A DNA stretch of 64,000 nucleotides from positions 124,001-188,000 of the forward strand of contig NZ_LN898210.1 of NCBI RefSeq assembly GCF_001457795.1. The letters run 5' to 3'. The notes beneath the pieces were generated by a model. That model saw only the letters and a list, made by a program, of their open reading frames with translations. It was not told the DNA's origin and did not search any database. Within the stretch, counting starts at the first letter, position 1, and every line of letters starts with the position of its first letter. The DNA is from Olsenella massiliensis. Its GTDB lineage: Bacteria; Actinomycetota; Coriobacteriia; Coriobacteriales; Atopobiaceae. The position numbers were made by a program, and so were the translations under genes. This document shows, one piece after another, positions 43,711 through 56,607 of the stretch.

Positions 43711-44271
43711 ATGTCAGACGTCATTGAACCCCGCACCGTCACCACCACCTCCCAGGACAAGTCAGGCACGCTCGACGTCGCCGCCCTCGTGCTCGTCGCC
43801 ATCCTGCTCGCCGCCGGATTCGTGCTCAACCTGACGGTGGGCAAGGCCCTCGGCGCCACGGGCATCCAGCCTGAGTTCGTCATCGCCGCCTACTGCCTCG
43901 CCATCCTCATCATCCGGCCCACGGTGGGGCAGACGATCGTGATTGCCCTGCTCGCCGCCACCGTCATCCAGATCACGACCTCCGCACCCGGCGTGGAGTA
44001 CCTGTGCGACGTGCCCGCCTCCCTCATCATCCTGCTCGCCTCGCGCCTGACGGGGCGCGGCGGGGCCGGCAAGGTCGTCATCCCCTTCGTGGGGTCGTTT
44101 CTCACCACGGCGGTGTCGGGCATGATCTTTGCCGGCGTCGTCACCCTCGTCATCCGTGCGGTGCCCGTCTCCTTCGTCGCGATGATGCCCATCGTGTTCG
44201 GCACCGCCGTCGCCAACGCGATCATCGTCGCCCTCCTCTATCTGCCCCTCAAGAAGGCTGCCAAGCGCTAA
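43711..44271 (+). CDS. ECF transporter S component, TrpP-like (predicted tryptophan uptake)
   Basis: A 186-residue membrane protein with about five hydrophobic segments, in size and pattern an ECF substrate-binding (S) subunit. Segments GIQPEFVIAAYCLAILI, ITTSAPGVEYLCDVPASL and a Lys-rich C-terminus recall the Bacillus TrpP family (G-x-x-P-[DE]...TS-x-PGG...). AAGGAGAG precedes ATG 43711. The genes for the energising module follow directly, and the attenuator upstream has tandem Trp codons. Both point to tryptophan, or a Trp-related compound, as substrate; this is inference. Confidence 0.75.
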   Translation: MSDVIEPRTVTTTSQDKSGTLDVAALVLVAILLAAGFVLNLTVGKALGATGIQPEFVIAAYCLAILIIRPTVGQTIVIALLAATVIQITTSAPGVEYLCDVPASLIILLASRLTGRGGAGKVVIPFVGSFLTTAVSGMIFAGVVTLVIRAVPVSFVAMMPIVFGTAVANAIIVALLYLPLKKAAKR

Positions 44272-44280
44272 GCTAGGTGT

Positions 44281-44313
44281 CCGTGGAAGGGTCGCCGTGC
44301 GGCCCTTCCACGG
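44281..44313 (+). terminator. Hairpin between the S-component and ATPase genes
   Basis: CCGTGGAAGGG and CCCTTCCACGG form a perfect 11-bp stem with an 11-base loop. There is no T tract, so it may protect the 3' end of the S-component message or reduce read-through, giving more S subunit than ATPase. Confidence 0.5.
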
Positions 44314-44349
44314 AACGGCCCGTCTCGACGCACGAAGGGAAGGAGCGGC

Positions 44350-46133
44350 GTGCCCAGCACTGACCACAACGCGCCCGGCATTGATTCCGGCGCGCCCATG
44401 GTGAGCCTCGAGCGGGTCTCGTTCACTTACGAGGGCGAAAAGCGCCCCGCCGTGCGAGACCTGTCCCTCTCCATACCCCGAGGCGACCTCCTCGGCATCA
44501 TCGGACCCTCGGGCTCGGGCAAGACGACGCTCGCCTCCATCCTCTCGGGCGCGGTGCCGCATCACTTCGCGGGCGAGTTCAGGGGCGTCTGCCGCGTGGA
44601 CGGGCTCGACACCTGCCAGGTCCCGCTCACGGACGTGTCGCGCAGGGTCGGGTCGGTCCTCCAGGACATCGACGCGCAGATGGTCGCCGCCAACGTCGAG
44701 GACGAGCTCCTCTTTGGGGTCGAGAACTTCGGCGTGGCCCACGACGAGATTCCCGATCGCGTGCGGGAGGCGCTTGCGACCTGCGGCATCCTCGACCTCG
44801 CGCATCGGGACATCGCCACGCTCTCGGGCGGCCAGAAGCAGAAGGTCGCCATCGCCGCGATCCTGGCCCTGAGGGCGCCCGTCATGGTGCTCGACGAGCC
44901 CACCGCCGCCCTCGACCCCGTCTCGTCACGGGCGGTCTTTGACACCCTGCGCGAGCTCGTGACGAGACAGGACATGACCGTCATCGTCATCGAGCAGAAG
45001 ATCGCGCTGCTGAGCGAGTACTGCGACCATCTGGCCGTCATGGACGACGGCGACGTCGCCCTGCACGGCACGCCGCGCGAGGTCCTGGCGCACGGCGACG
45101 AGCTGCGCCGCATCGGGGTGGACTCGCCCCGGGTCACGCGCGTCTCGAACCAGTTCGTGGCCCGTGGTCTCATCGGCGCGCCCGAGGTCTGCCTTACGGT
45201 GGGCGAGGCGGAGGACCTCGTCTCGCGCGTGGTGGGACGCGACGCCGCCGACCGGCCGCGCCCCGTCGCGCCCCTGCGCGCCGCCCAGGGACCTGGGGGC
45301 CCCGGGGCGGCGTCCGAGGCCGTCCTGAGCTTGGAGCACGTCTCGTTCACGTACCCGGGCAACACCGCCTCGCTCGTGGACGTGAGCCTGGACGTGCGCC
45401 CCGGCGAGCTCGTCTGCGTCATCGGACAGAACGGGGCGGGCAAGACGACGGCGACGAAGCTCATGAACGGCCTGCTCAAGCCCTCGTCAGGACGGGTTTG
45501 CATCACGGGACTCGACACCGCCCTCACGCGCACCAGCGAGATCGCCCGCCATGTCTCCACGCTCTTCCAGGACCCCGACCGTCAGATATGCAAGGGAAGC
45601 GTCGTGGAGGAGGTCGCCTTCAGCCTCGAGCTGCTCGGCGTCCCGCGGGACGAGGCGCTCCGTCGCGCGGCGGACACGGTCGACCACTTCTCGCTGCCCG
45701 CGTCGGCGGCGCCCTTCTCGCTCGGGCGCGGGCAGCGCCAGATCGTTGCCCTCGCCTCCGTGGTCGTCACGAACCCCCAGGTCCTCATCCTGGACGAGCC
45801 CACGAGCGGGCTTGACTACCGAGAGTGCATGGTCGTCATGGACGCCGTCTCGGCGGCTCGCCAGCAGGGCTGCGCCGTCGTCATGGTCTGCCATGACATG
45901 GAGGTCGTGTCGGACTTCGCCACGCGGCTCGTCGTCATGGCCGACGGCCGCGTCATCGCCGACGGCGACGTGGCCGACGTCTTTGCCGACGAGCGCGTCA
46001 TGCGCGCCGCGAGCGTGCGGCCCCCCGAGATAGCGCGTCTGGCGCGCAGGCTCTCCGAGCGCGTCTCGCCCGCCTATGGACGTGCGCGCGAGGTCGCGGA
46101 CGTGGTCCTCGTCACGGAAGGGCTGGTGGCATA

Positions 46134-46134
<1 letters not shown>
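44350..46134 (+). CDS. ECF transporter ATPase, fused A and A' subunits
   Basis: A 594-residue double ABC ATPase that powers ECF uptake. The first half has GPSGSGKTTLAS (Walker A), LSGGQKQKVAIAAIL (signature) and VMVLDEPTAALDP (Walker B). The second has GQNGAGKTTATKL, the degenerate signature FSLGRGQRQIVALAS, and VLILDEPTSGLDY. The linker is rich in Pro/Ala/Gly around residues 300-322. In many organisms the two ATPases are separate (EcfA, EcfA'). GTG 44350 with AAGGAG upstream. Its stop overlaps the next gene by one base. Confidence 0.92.
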
Positions 46135-49401
<3,267 letters not shown>

Positions 49402-49408
49402 GAGGCGC

Positions 49409-50134
49409 ATGAATCGGGACACGTGCGACAAGGACGGGGGGGCACGCGCCGACGCCGTGCGCGGCGACCTTCCCCCGCTTGGGGCGGACCCAGGGCGCAC
49501 CTACCGCCTCGGCATCATGGGCGGCACCTTTGACCCCATTCACAACGGTCACCTCGTGGCGGCGGAGCAGGCCTTTGACGACCTCGGCCTTGACGTGGTC
49601 GTGTTCATGCCGGCGGGCCGTCCCGCGTTCAAGCAGGACAGGCACGTGAGCCTCGGCGAGCACCGCTATGCCATGACGCTGCTCGCGACCTCCGACAACC
49701 CCCACTTCGTCGCCTCGCGCTTTGAGGTGGACCGCGCGGGCGTCACCTACACCGCCGACACCCTGAGGCTCCTGAGGGACCTGTACCCCGACAACGTGGA
49801 GCTCTATTTCATCACGGGCGCCGATGCGGTGGCGGACATCGTGAGCTGGCGCGACGCCGGCACGATCGCCCGGCTCGCCACCCTCGTCGCGGCGACGCGG
49901 CCCGGCTACGACCTCGGCCGGGCCGAGCGCGCCATCGACCGCTCCCCGTTTGGCTTTGACGTCATCTACCTTGAGGTTCCGGCCCTCGCGATCTCGTCCA
50001 GCTACCTTCGGGCACGCGTCGCCGCCTGCCAGAGCCTGCGCTATCTCACGCCGGACGTCGTGACGGGCTACATCCACAAGCACGCGCTCTACGGGGCCCG
50101 ACCCACCCGCTACGGGTCATTGGAGGACGCATGA
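49409..50134 (+). CDS. nadD: Nicotinate-nucleotide adenylyltransferase
   Basis: Adenylates nicotinate mononucleotide in NAD synthesis. The 241-residue protein has the nucleotidyl-transferase motif GIMGGTFDPIHNGHLVAAE near residue 35, FITGADAVADIVSW, and the C-terminal ISSSYLRARVA. An N-terminal extension of about 30 residues precedes the domain. GGAGG at 49401-49405, abutting the proB stop, precedes ATG 49409. Confidence 0.94.
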   Translation: MNRDTCDKDGGARADAVRGDLPPLGADPGRTYRLGIMGGTFDPIHNGHLVAAEQAFDDLGLDVVVFMPAGRPAFKQDRHVSLGEHRYAMTLLATSDNPHFVASRFEVDRAGVTYTADTLRLLRDLYPDNVELYFITGADAVADIVSWRDAGTIARLATLVAATRPGYDLGRAERAIDRSPFGFDVIYLEVPALAISSSYLRARVAACQSLRYLTPDVVTGYIHKHALYGARPTRYGSLEDA

Positions 50135-50781
50135 CGTCACACGTCGCATCGTCAGGGACCTTGCCGCGCCCGTCCTACGACGAGGGGCGTCGTGAGACGA
50201 TCGCGCGTCTTGAGGGGGACCTTGAGCGGCACATGCGCGGCCTGAGGCCCCGACGCTTCGAACACTCGCTTTCGGTGGCCCTGACGGCCGAGTCGCTGGC
50301 GCGTGCCTACGGCGTCGACCCCTTCGTGGCCCGCTGCGCCGGTATCCTGCACGACTGGGACAAGGTCCTCTCCCCCTCGGAGCAGCTCGAGGCGGCGCGG
50401 GAGCTCGACGTCGACCTGGGCGTCGACCTTGCGCTCGTGCTGCCGCTCCTGCACGGCCTCACGGCCGCGCGACGTCTCGCGACCCTCTACCCGGAGCTGC
50501 CGCGCGAGGTCTTCAGGGCCATCGAGCTCCATACCTTGGGCTCGGCGGACATGACGCCCCTTGACATGGTGGTCTTCGTGGCGGACGCCATCGAGCCGAC
50601 GCGCCGGGCGTCTGCCGACATCGAGGAGGTCAGGGCCATGGTGGCCGCCGGCGCGCCGCTCGACGCGGTGTTTGAGCGCATGTTCGTCGCGGGCATCGCC
50701 TACGTGCTCAAGACGCGTCGCTATCTGTATACGGGTACGATAGACACATATAACCAGCTGGTGCTGGCGCGCCGTTCGTGA
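50131..50781 (+). CDS. yqeK: YqeK-type HD-domain hydrolase (predicted Ap4A hydrolase)
   Basis: A 216-residue HD phosphohydrolase. RRFEHSLSVALTAE and CAGILHDWDK supply the HD ligands, with LLHGLTAA and IELHTLGSADMTPLDMVVFVAD (in part) following. YqeK proteins hydrolyse diadenosine tetraphosphate symmetrically (family knowledge). It overlaps nadD by four bases (ATGA), and nadD-yqeK-rsfS is a common gene order. Confidence 0.9.
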   Translation: MTSHVASSGTLPRPSYDEGRRETIARLEGDLERHMRGLRPRRFEHSLSVALTAESLARAYGVDPFVARCAGILHDWDKVLSPSEQLEAARELDVDLGVDLALVLPLLHGLTAARRLATLYPELPREVFRAIELHTLGSADMTPLDMVVFVADAIEPTRRASADIEEVRAMVAAGAPLDAVFERMFVAGIAYVLKTRRYLYTGTIDTYNQLVLARRS

Positions 50782-50819
50782 GGGCGCCCGCCCGCGACCA
50801 AAGGAGAGGGGTTCGCTAC

Positions 50820-51218
50820 ATGACGATGACATCACGTGAGGTGGCGAAGGTTGCCGCGTTGGCGGCGGACGACAAGAAGGCCGCGGACATCCTGCTCCTT
50901 GACCTGACGGGGCTCTCTGACGTCTGCGACTACTTCCTCATCTGCACCGCGCAGAACAACCCCCAGCTCGATGCCATCGTCGATGAGGTCCGCCAGAAGG
51001 TGAGCGCAAACTGCGGCATCAAGCCGCTCTCGTCCGAGGGGCGCGGCACCGCAAGCTGGGTGCTCATTGACTACGGTTCCCTCGTCGTTCACGTGTTCAA
51101 GCCCGAGGCGCGCGACTACTTCAGGCTCGAGCGCCTGTGGGGCGAGGCGCCTCGCGTGGACCTGGGCCTCGAGGGCGCTCTGAGCGAGCCTGCCGCGCCG
51201 GGGCCCGTCGCGGGATAG
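50820..51218 (+). CDS. rsfS: Ribosomal silencing factor RsfS
   Basis: Binds bL14 and blocks subunit joining when nutrients are short. The 132-residue protein contains VCDYFLICTAQNNPQLDAI, GRGTASWVLIDYGSLVVHVF and FRLERLWGEAP, all diagnostic of the DUF143/RsfS family. ATG 50820 (or 50826) follows AGGAGAGGGG. It is the last gene of the obgE-proB-nadD-yqeK-rsfS run. Confidence 0.94.
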   Translation: MTMTSREVAKVAALAADDKKAADILLLDLTGLSDVCDYFLICTAQNNPQLDAIVDEVRQKVSANCGIKPLSSEGRGTASWVLIDYGSLVVHVFKPEARDYFRLERLWGEAPRVDLGLEGALSEPAAPGPVAG

Positions 51219-51236
51219 TCCCGAGCCCTCCGGAGA

Positions 51237-51261
51237 CGCCTCGCCGTAGGGCGGGGAGGCG
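51237..51261. terminator. Hairpin between rsfS and dinB
   Basis: CGCCTCGCC and the facing GGCGGGGAGGCG form an imperfect GC-rich stem between converging genes. There is no T tract. Confidence 0.35.
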
Positions 51262-51745
51262 CGGCGCGGGTCAGCCCGTCCCGTCGTGGTTGTTGCCCAC
51301 CGTGTCCGACAGGGCCTCCCTCAGGCGCAGGTCGCTGCCGCGGGTGAGCGCGCCCGCGCCGAAGCGCGAGCGGATGCTGTCCTCCACCTCGACGAGGCGA
51401 CGCCGGCCGCCCCCGTCGCCCCCGTCCCGTGTCGTCGGCGTCCCGTCGGGCATGAAGAGGGAGAGCTGCTCCGCCTGCGCCCGGTCGAAGCCGCTGAGCG
51501 CGACGCCCACCAGGCGCACGGCAGTCCCCTCGGACCACACGTCGTCGAGCAGCTCCAGGGCCGTCGGGCCAAACACGCGCTCGTCGTCCGTGGGGCGCGC
51601 GAGCCGCCGGTGCGCCGTGCGCGTGTGGTCAAGGTCAAAGCGGAGCTTGAGCGTGAGCTCGTCGGCGCGCAGGCCCCTTTTGCGCAGGCGGGGACCCACG
51701 AGCGCGCACATGTGGGTCACGGCGGCCTCGAGCTCCCCTCCGCCC

Positions 51746-51779
51746 GTCTCTTATACACATCTAGATGTGTATAAGAGAC
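51746..51779. other. Fused pair of Tn5/Nextera mosaic ends
   Basis: A perfect 34-base palindrome made of two head-to-head mosaic ends, each lacking its outer two bases (GTCTCTTATACACATCT and its reverse complement). It is an adapter-adapter junction from a transposase-made library, not a natural element: no transposase, no target duplication. Confidence 0.95.
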
Positions 51780-51781
51780 CA

Positions 51782-51887
51782 CCCATGCGGACGGCAGGCC
51801 CCTCTTCGAGGTCTCTGCCGTCACCGGTCAGGGAATCGACGAGCTCGTGAGCGCGGTCGCGCGAACGGTCGGTCGCCTCAGGGCCGA
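51782..51887 (+). repeat. 106-base copy of obgE sequence inside dinB
   Basis: Identical to 47838-47943 and abutting the mosaic-end palindrome. It lies on the strand opposite to dinB and breaks its frame. Confidence 0.92.
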
Positions 51888-52448
51888 GACGCCGCTTAAG
51901 GCCTCGACGGGCAGCGGGGCCAAGAACGCCTGCGTCTGCGCGTTCCTGACGACGCAGAGGCCGCGCGGCTTGTCGCGCTCGGAGGCGATCTTTGCCACGG
52001 TCTTGTTGACGCCCAGGCCTATGGAGCAGCTGATGCCCAGGTCGAGGACGCGGCGCTGGATGCGCCGGCAGATGGCGACGGGGTCCTCGCGCGAGTACCG
52101 GCCGGGCGTGACGTCAAAGAAGGCCTCGTCGATGGAAACCTGCTCCACGCGGGGCGTCTCGTCCCCGACGATCGCCATGACGCGCCTCGAAAGCTCGCGG
52201 TAGCGCTCGAAGTGCCCCGTCGTCCACATGGCGTCAGGACAGAGCCTCCGCGCCTGCCATGAGGGCATGGCGGAGTGGACGCCATAGCGTCTCGCCTCGT
52301 AGGATGCCGTCGACACGACGCCGCGCCGCTGCGGTGACCCTCCCACGATGACGGGCCTGCCGCGCCAGTCGGGATGGTCGAGCTGCTCGACGGAGGCGAA
52401 GAAGGCGTCGAGGTCCAAGAGCCCGATGGCAGCTCCCTCCCAGGCCAT

Positions 52449-53723
52449 CTACGCCTCCCTTGCCGAGTGCGGCGACTGGGGCAGGATGACGAAGAAGGTC
52501 GTCCCCGCCGCCCTGTCGCTCGTCGCCGCTATGGATCCCCCCTGAGCCTCCGCGATGCCCTTGGCGATGGCCAGGCCCAGGCCAAACCCCCCGGGTGAGT
52601 CCGTCCGGGTGCGCGAGCCGTCCGAGCGGTAGAAGCGGTCGAAGACGTGCCTGAGGTCGCCGGGCAAAATCGTCTCGCCCTGGTTGGTGACGGACAGGCG
52701 CAGGCGGCGGTGACGCTCCGGGGCGAGACGCACCGTGACCTCGCTGTCCCTGCACGCGTACTTGCAGGCGTTGTCGACGAGGATTCGCACGAGGCGCGAG
52801 GTCCAGTCCGGGTCACCCTGGGTATGGAGTCCCTCGACGATCTCGGTCTTGATGGCGCAGCCCCTGTCGAAGGCGATGGCGTCAAACTCGAGGCAGGCGG
52901 ACTCGACCAGCTCGCTGAGGTCCATCTCGCGGGTGCTGAGAGCGGGGGAGGCGGGGTTGGCGACGCCCTCGTCCGCCTTGGCGAGCTGCAGCAGGTCGAC
53001 GACGAGGCCCCTCATGCGCCGGGCCTCGTCCCGGGTGCTCTCGACCCAGCGTCGGTCACGCGCAAGGAGCGCGTCCGACCTGAGGAGGATGTCGCTGTTG
53101 GCGAGGATGACGGCAAGCGGCGTCTTGAGCTCGTGTGAGGCGTCTGCCACAAAGCGCCGCTGTCGGTCGAAGGCCTCCTGGATGGGCTGGACGACCCAGT
53201 CGGCGAGGAACATGGCGATGATGGTGACCGCTCCCAGCGAGAGGACGAAGGCGACGAGCGAACGCGTCACCTGGCTCTTCCAGAAGCGGTTGTAGCCGCT
53301 CGCGTCGAGCATGGCGATGCGCAGGTTGCCGTTGGCGAGCCTTCGGGACTTCCAGGCGACGTCGAGGCCGTCCACGCGCCCGTCACCCGACGCGCCCCCC
53401 AGCGCCATGGAGACGATTGCCTCGAGATCGTCCGCGTCAAGCGAGACGGACGGGTTGTTGGTGGACAGCACGATGCCGGTGGGGGAGACCTCAAGCGAGG
53501 TCACCAGGACGCCGCTGCCGACGGCGGCCTCGGGGCGCATGTCGACGGCGGGCTGGGCCGAGAGCGACCCCTCGAGGTAATGGCCGAGCACCTGATCCAT
53601 GGCGTTGCTCTTGGCAAGCCAGGAAAACCACAGCGACGCCGCCAGGACGCCCGTGAGGACGAGGCCCACGAGCGTCGTGACGACGATGGTGAACTTTCGC
53701 TTGAGCGGCCCGAGCATGCTCAC
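52449..53723 (-). CDS. Sensor histidine kinase
   Basis: A 424-residue membrane kinase. Transmembrane helices at about 11-35 and 155-175 enclose an extracellular sensor region of about 120 residues. A short linker precedes the dimerisation domain with phospho-acceptor His197 (DASHELKTPLAVI). The ATPase domain has the N box ILVDNACKYA (Asn318) and the G box GGFGLGLAIAKG, with FDRFYRSDGSRT before it. GTG 53723 or ATG 53717 may start it. It lies 23 bases downstream of the response regulator gene. The signal is unknown; the sensor region has no domain I recognise. Confidence 0.93.
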   Translation of the reverse strand: MSMLGPLKRKFTIVVTTLVGLVLTGVLAASLWFSWLAKSNAMDQVLGHYLEGSLSAQPAVDMRPEAAVGSGVLVTSLEVSPTGIVLSTNNPSVSLDADDLEAIVSMALGGASGDGRVDGLDVAWKSRRLANGNLRIAMLDASGYNRFWKSQVTRSLVAFVLSLGAVTIIAMFLADWVVQPIQEAFDRQRRFVADASHELKTPLAVILANSDILLRSDALLARDRRWVESTRDEARRMRGLVVDLLQLAKADEGVANPASPALSTREMDLSELVESACLEFDAIAFDRGCAIKTEIVEGLHTQGDPDWTSRLVRILVDNACKYACRDSEVTVRLAPERHRRLRLSVTNQGETILPGDLRHVFDRFYRSDGSRTRTDSPGGFGLGLAIAKGIAEAQGGSIAATSDRAAGTTFFVILPQSPHSAREA

Positions 53724-53746
53724 CCCCGACAGAGCGTCGCGTGGCG

Positions 53747-54433
<687 letters not shown>

Positions 54434-54599
54434 TGCTGCCTCCTGCGGCTGGTGGATGGGGCGTGCTGACGAGACGGGTTCGAGCCATTGTACTATCTGC
54501 GCCTGTAATTGGCCTTAAACCACGTTGCCCATCGCGCCTCCACACGACTCACGGCACCTGTCGCCCGCCCGATGGCGCCGGCTCCACAAAAACTGTAGC

Positions 54600-54627
54600 T
54601 TGCGCCAGGTGACGCATGTCGTATCAT
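54600..54627 (+). promoter_or_regulatory. Putative rpsP operon promoter
   Basis: TTGCGC (54600-54605), a 16-base spacer and TATCAT (54622-54627), about 75 bases upstream of the rpsP start. The region between the divergent regulator gene and rpsP (54434-54701) holds no other recognisable feature. Confidence 0.5.
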
Positions 54628-54701
54628 AAAGAATCGCTTGTGTGGCAATGCGACGCATGACCAAACCGACCGAGGCGTCGCGCGATGTAAGGAGTACTAC
54701 T

Positions 54702-55025
54702 TTGGCAGTTAAGATTCGTCTCGCCCGTCACGGCGCAAAGAAGCGTCCGTATTACCGCGTCGTCGTCGCCGACGGCCGCATGCCCCGCGACGGCCGCTAC
54801 ATCGACCTCGTCGGACGCTATAACCCGCTGACGAACCCCAAGACGATCGACATCGACATCGAGAGGGTCGACGAGTGGGTCGCCAAGGGCGCCCAGCCCT
54901 CCAACGCCGTCGCCCATCTGATCGACATCGTGAAAAACGGCACTCCCGCCCCCGAGAAGAAGCGCAAGCCCTCCAAGAAGGCTGCCGCCAAGGCCGCCGC
55001 GGCCGCCGAAGAGAGCGCGGAGTAG
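54702..55025 (+). CDS. rpsP: Ribosomal protein bS16
   Basis: 107-residue 30S assembly protein. After the start codon it reads AVKIRLARHGAKKRPYYRVV, diagnostic of S16, and continues GRYIDLVGRYNPLT. The start is TTG at 54702, with AAGGAG at 54689-54694; the upstream ATG codons give non-family sequence. The C-terminus is a Lys/Ala-rich tail. First gene of the rpsP-KH-rimM-trmD-lepB run. Confidence 0.96.
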   Translation: MAVKIRLARHGAKKRPYYRVVVADGRMPRDGRYIDLVGRYNPLTNPKTIDIDIERVDEWVAKGAQPSNAVAHLIDIVKNGTPAPEKKRKPSKKAAAKAAAAAEESAE

Positions 55026-55030
55026 CCGTC

Positions 55031-55309
55031 GTGGACGAGACACGCGCACCCGAGGTCGAGGAGCTTCCCTCCGACAAGGTGGCCGACCTCGTCGAGTTCG
55101 TCGTGTGCGGCTTGGTCACCCACGAGGAGAGCGTCTCCCTTGACGTCACCGACGGTGACGGCGCCTCGCTCATCGAGATCAGCTGCGCCGAGGAGGACGC
55201 CGGGCGCGTCATCGGCAAGCGCGGCCGCACCATCAAGGCCATTCGCACCCTGGCCCGGGCGCTGGGCTCCAAGGTGGGATGCGCGGTAGAGGTCGAGGTC
55301 CTGGGGTAG
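55031..55309 (+). CDS. khpA: KH-domain RNA-binding protein (YlqC/KhpA-like)
   Basis: A 92-residue protein with one KH domain: GRVIGKRGRTIKAIRTLARAL contains the GxxG loop (GKRG). KhpA proteins bind RNA and, with KhpB, affect cell size and division in some Gram-positive bacteria (family knowledge). GTG 55031 with GGAG upstream. Its position between rpsP and rimM is the usual one. It has a slightly long acidic N-terminus. Confidence 0.9.
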   Translation: MDETRAPEVEELPSDKVADLVEFVVCGLVTHEESVSLDVTDGDGASLIEISCAEEDAGRVIGKRGRTIKAIRTLARALGSKVGCAVEVEVLG

Positions 55310-55312
55310 ACG

Positions 55313-55858
55313 TTGCGTCAGAGCTTTCGACAGCTTGCGCGCGTCGAGAAGGCGCACGGACGAAGAGGGGAGGTCGTCGCGGTTCCCGTTGACGGCCTCC
55401 CGTGCTACCTACGCCCCGGCATGACCGTGTGGGCCGTCCCGCCGCCGCTTAAGGCGCCGAGGCGTCTGATGATTCAGGGCCTCAGGGGCGACGGGGAAGG
55501 TCGCCTGGTCTCCTTTGAGGGCGTGGGGGACATCGACGCCGCCTCCGCCTACGTGGGGACCACGCTTCTCGCGGCGACGGACGACCTGCCCGCCGACTTC
55601 TGGCTCCATGACGCCCGCACCCTGGTGGGGCGTCCGGTGCGCGACCTGCGTCGCGGGGACGTGGGCAGCATCGTCGAGGTCATGCGGGGCGTCGCCAACG
55701 ACGGCTGGGTCGTGCGGGGGCCGGACGGCGACCTGCTCGTCGCCGTCGTGGACGAGCAGGTCGTGGGCATTGACGAGGGGGGCGTCGTCGTGGTGCGCCT
55801 GCCGGCGGACGCCCGGGCGGCGACGCCCGGCGAGGACGAGGAGGTGTCAGGCTCATGA
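55313..55858 (+). CDS. rimM: Ribosome maturation factor RimM
   Basis: A 181-residue 30S maturation factor. The N-terminal domain begins LARVEKAHGRRGEVVAVPVD, the family's KxHGxxGEV motif, and the PRC-barrel C-terminal domain includes LVGRPVRDLRRGDVG and VVDEQVVGIDEGGVVVV. TTG 55313 starts three bases after the KH gene stop; the next gene overlaps by four bases. Confidence 0.9.
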   Translation: MRQSFRQLARVEKAHGRRGEVVAVPVDGLPCYLRPGMTVWAVPPPLKAPRRLMIQGLRGDGEGRLVSFEGVGDIDAASAYVGTTLLAATDDLPADFWLHDARTLVGRPVRDLRRGDVGSIVEVMRGVANDGWVVRGPDGDLLVAVVDEQVVGIDEGGVVVVRLPADARAATPGEDEEVSGS

Positions 55859-56607
55859 TGATCGAGGCCCTCTCGGTGATCCCGGAGGTCTTTGACCCCT
55901 ACCTGTCGGCGTCCGTCCTCGGTCGCGCCCGTCGCCGCGGCGTCTTCACCTTCGAGGCGCACGACCTCAGAAGCTGGACGCACGACCGGCATCGCACCGT
56001 GGACGACGCCCCCTTCGGCGGAGGCCAGGGCATGCTCATGATGTGCGGACCCCTCTTCGAGGCCGTCGAGGACCTCAGGGCCCGCGGCCCGAGGCGCCCG
56101 CACGTGGTGTTTTTCTCGCCCTGCGGACGACCCTACAGCCAGGCGCTGGCGCAGGGGCTCGCCGCCCGCGACCGCCTCCTTCTTGTCTGCGGCCGCTACG
56201 AGGGCATGGACGAGCGGGCCTATGAGCTGGCGGACGAGACGGTCTCGCTGGGTGACTACGTCCTGACGGGCGGGGAGCTCGCCGCACTGGCGCTCATCGA
56301 CTCCGTCGTTCGGCTGCTGCCCGGCGCCCTGGGCGACGAGCAGAGCGCCCAGGACGAGTCGTTCTCGGACGGCCTGCTCGAATACGCGCAGTACACGCGC
56401 CCCGCCGACTTTCGGGGCAGGCGGGTGCCCGAGGTGCTCCTGTCGGGCGACCATGCGAAGGTGGACGCCTGGCGCAGGGAGAGCGCCATCAGGCGCACGG
56501 CCCGCTGGCGCCCCGACCTCCTGGACGCCGCGACGCTCACGGTGCTCGAGCGCGCCTTCGCAGGGGAGCTCGCGGGCCGGGCGGAAGGGGAGGGCCAGGA
56601 TGGGTGA
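55855..56607 (+). CDS. trmD: tRNA (guanine-N1)-methyltransferase
   Basis: Methylates G37 of tRNAs, preventing frameshifting. The 250-residue SPOUT enzyme shows FDPYLSASVLGRARRRG, DDAPFGGGQGMLM, VCGRYEGMDERAYEL (SAM-binding knot) and SLGDYVLTGGELAAL. ATG 55855 overlaps the rimM stop. The 3' end overlaps lepB by eight bases. Confidence 0.96.
   Translation: MMIEALSVIPEVFDPYLSASVLGRARRRGVFTFEAHDLRSWTHDRHRTVDDAPFGGGQGMLMMCGPLFEAVEDLRARGPRRPHVVFFSPCGRPYSQALAQGLAARDRLLLVCGRYEGMDERAYELADETVSLGDYVLTGGELAALALIDSVVRLLPGALGDEQSAQDESFSDGLLEYAQYTRPADFRGRRVPEVLLSGDHAKVDAWRRESAIRRTARWRPDLLDAATLTVLERAFAGELAGRAEGEGQDG

Larger units (their letters stand above)
51271..52448 (-). pseudogene. dinB: DNA polymerase IV (DinB), interrupted by an adapter chimera
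   Basis: Y-family translesion polymerase. The N-terminal 187 codons (52448-51888) are normal: LLDLDAFFASVEQLDHPDW (catalytic Asp), VSTASYEARRYGVHSAMPSW, VSIDEAFFDVT (catalytic Asp-Glu) and GLGVNKTVAKIASERDKP. Then 106 bases of obgE and a 34-base Tn5 mosaic-end palindrome intervene. From 51745 the frame resumes with the little-finger domain (RADELTLKLRFDLDHTRTAHR) and ends at 51271. About 60-70 residues (helix-hairpin-helix region) are missing. The start codon abuts the histidine kinase stop. The gene is probably intact in the organism. Confidence 0.85.

Noticed and set aside
51746-51779. Natural Tn5-like insertion
   Set aside because: The sequence is the engineered mosaic end, paired end to end with no transposase, no cargo and no target-site duplication, and beside a copied fragment from the same region; a library artefact explains all of it.
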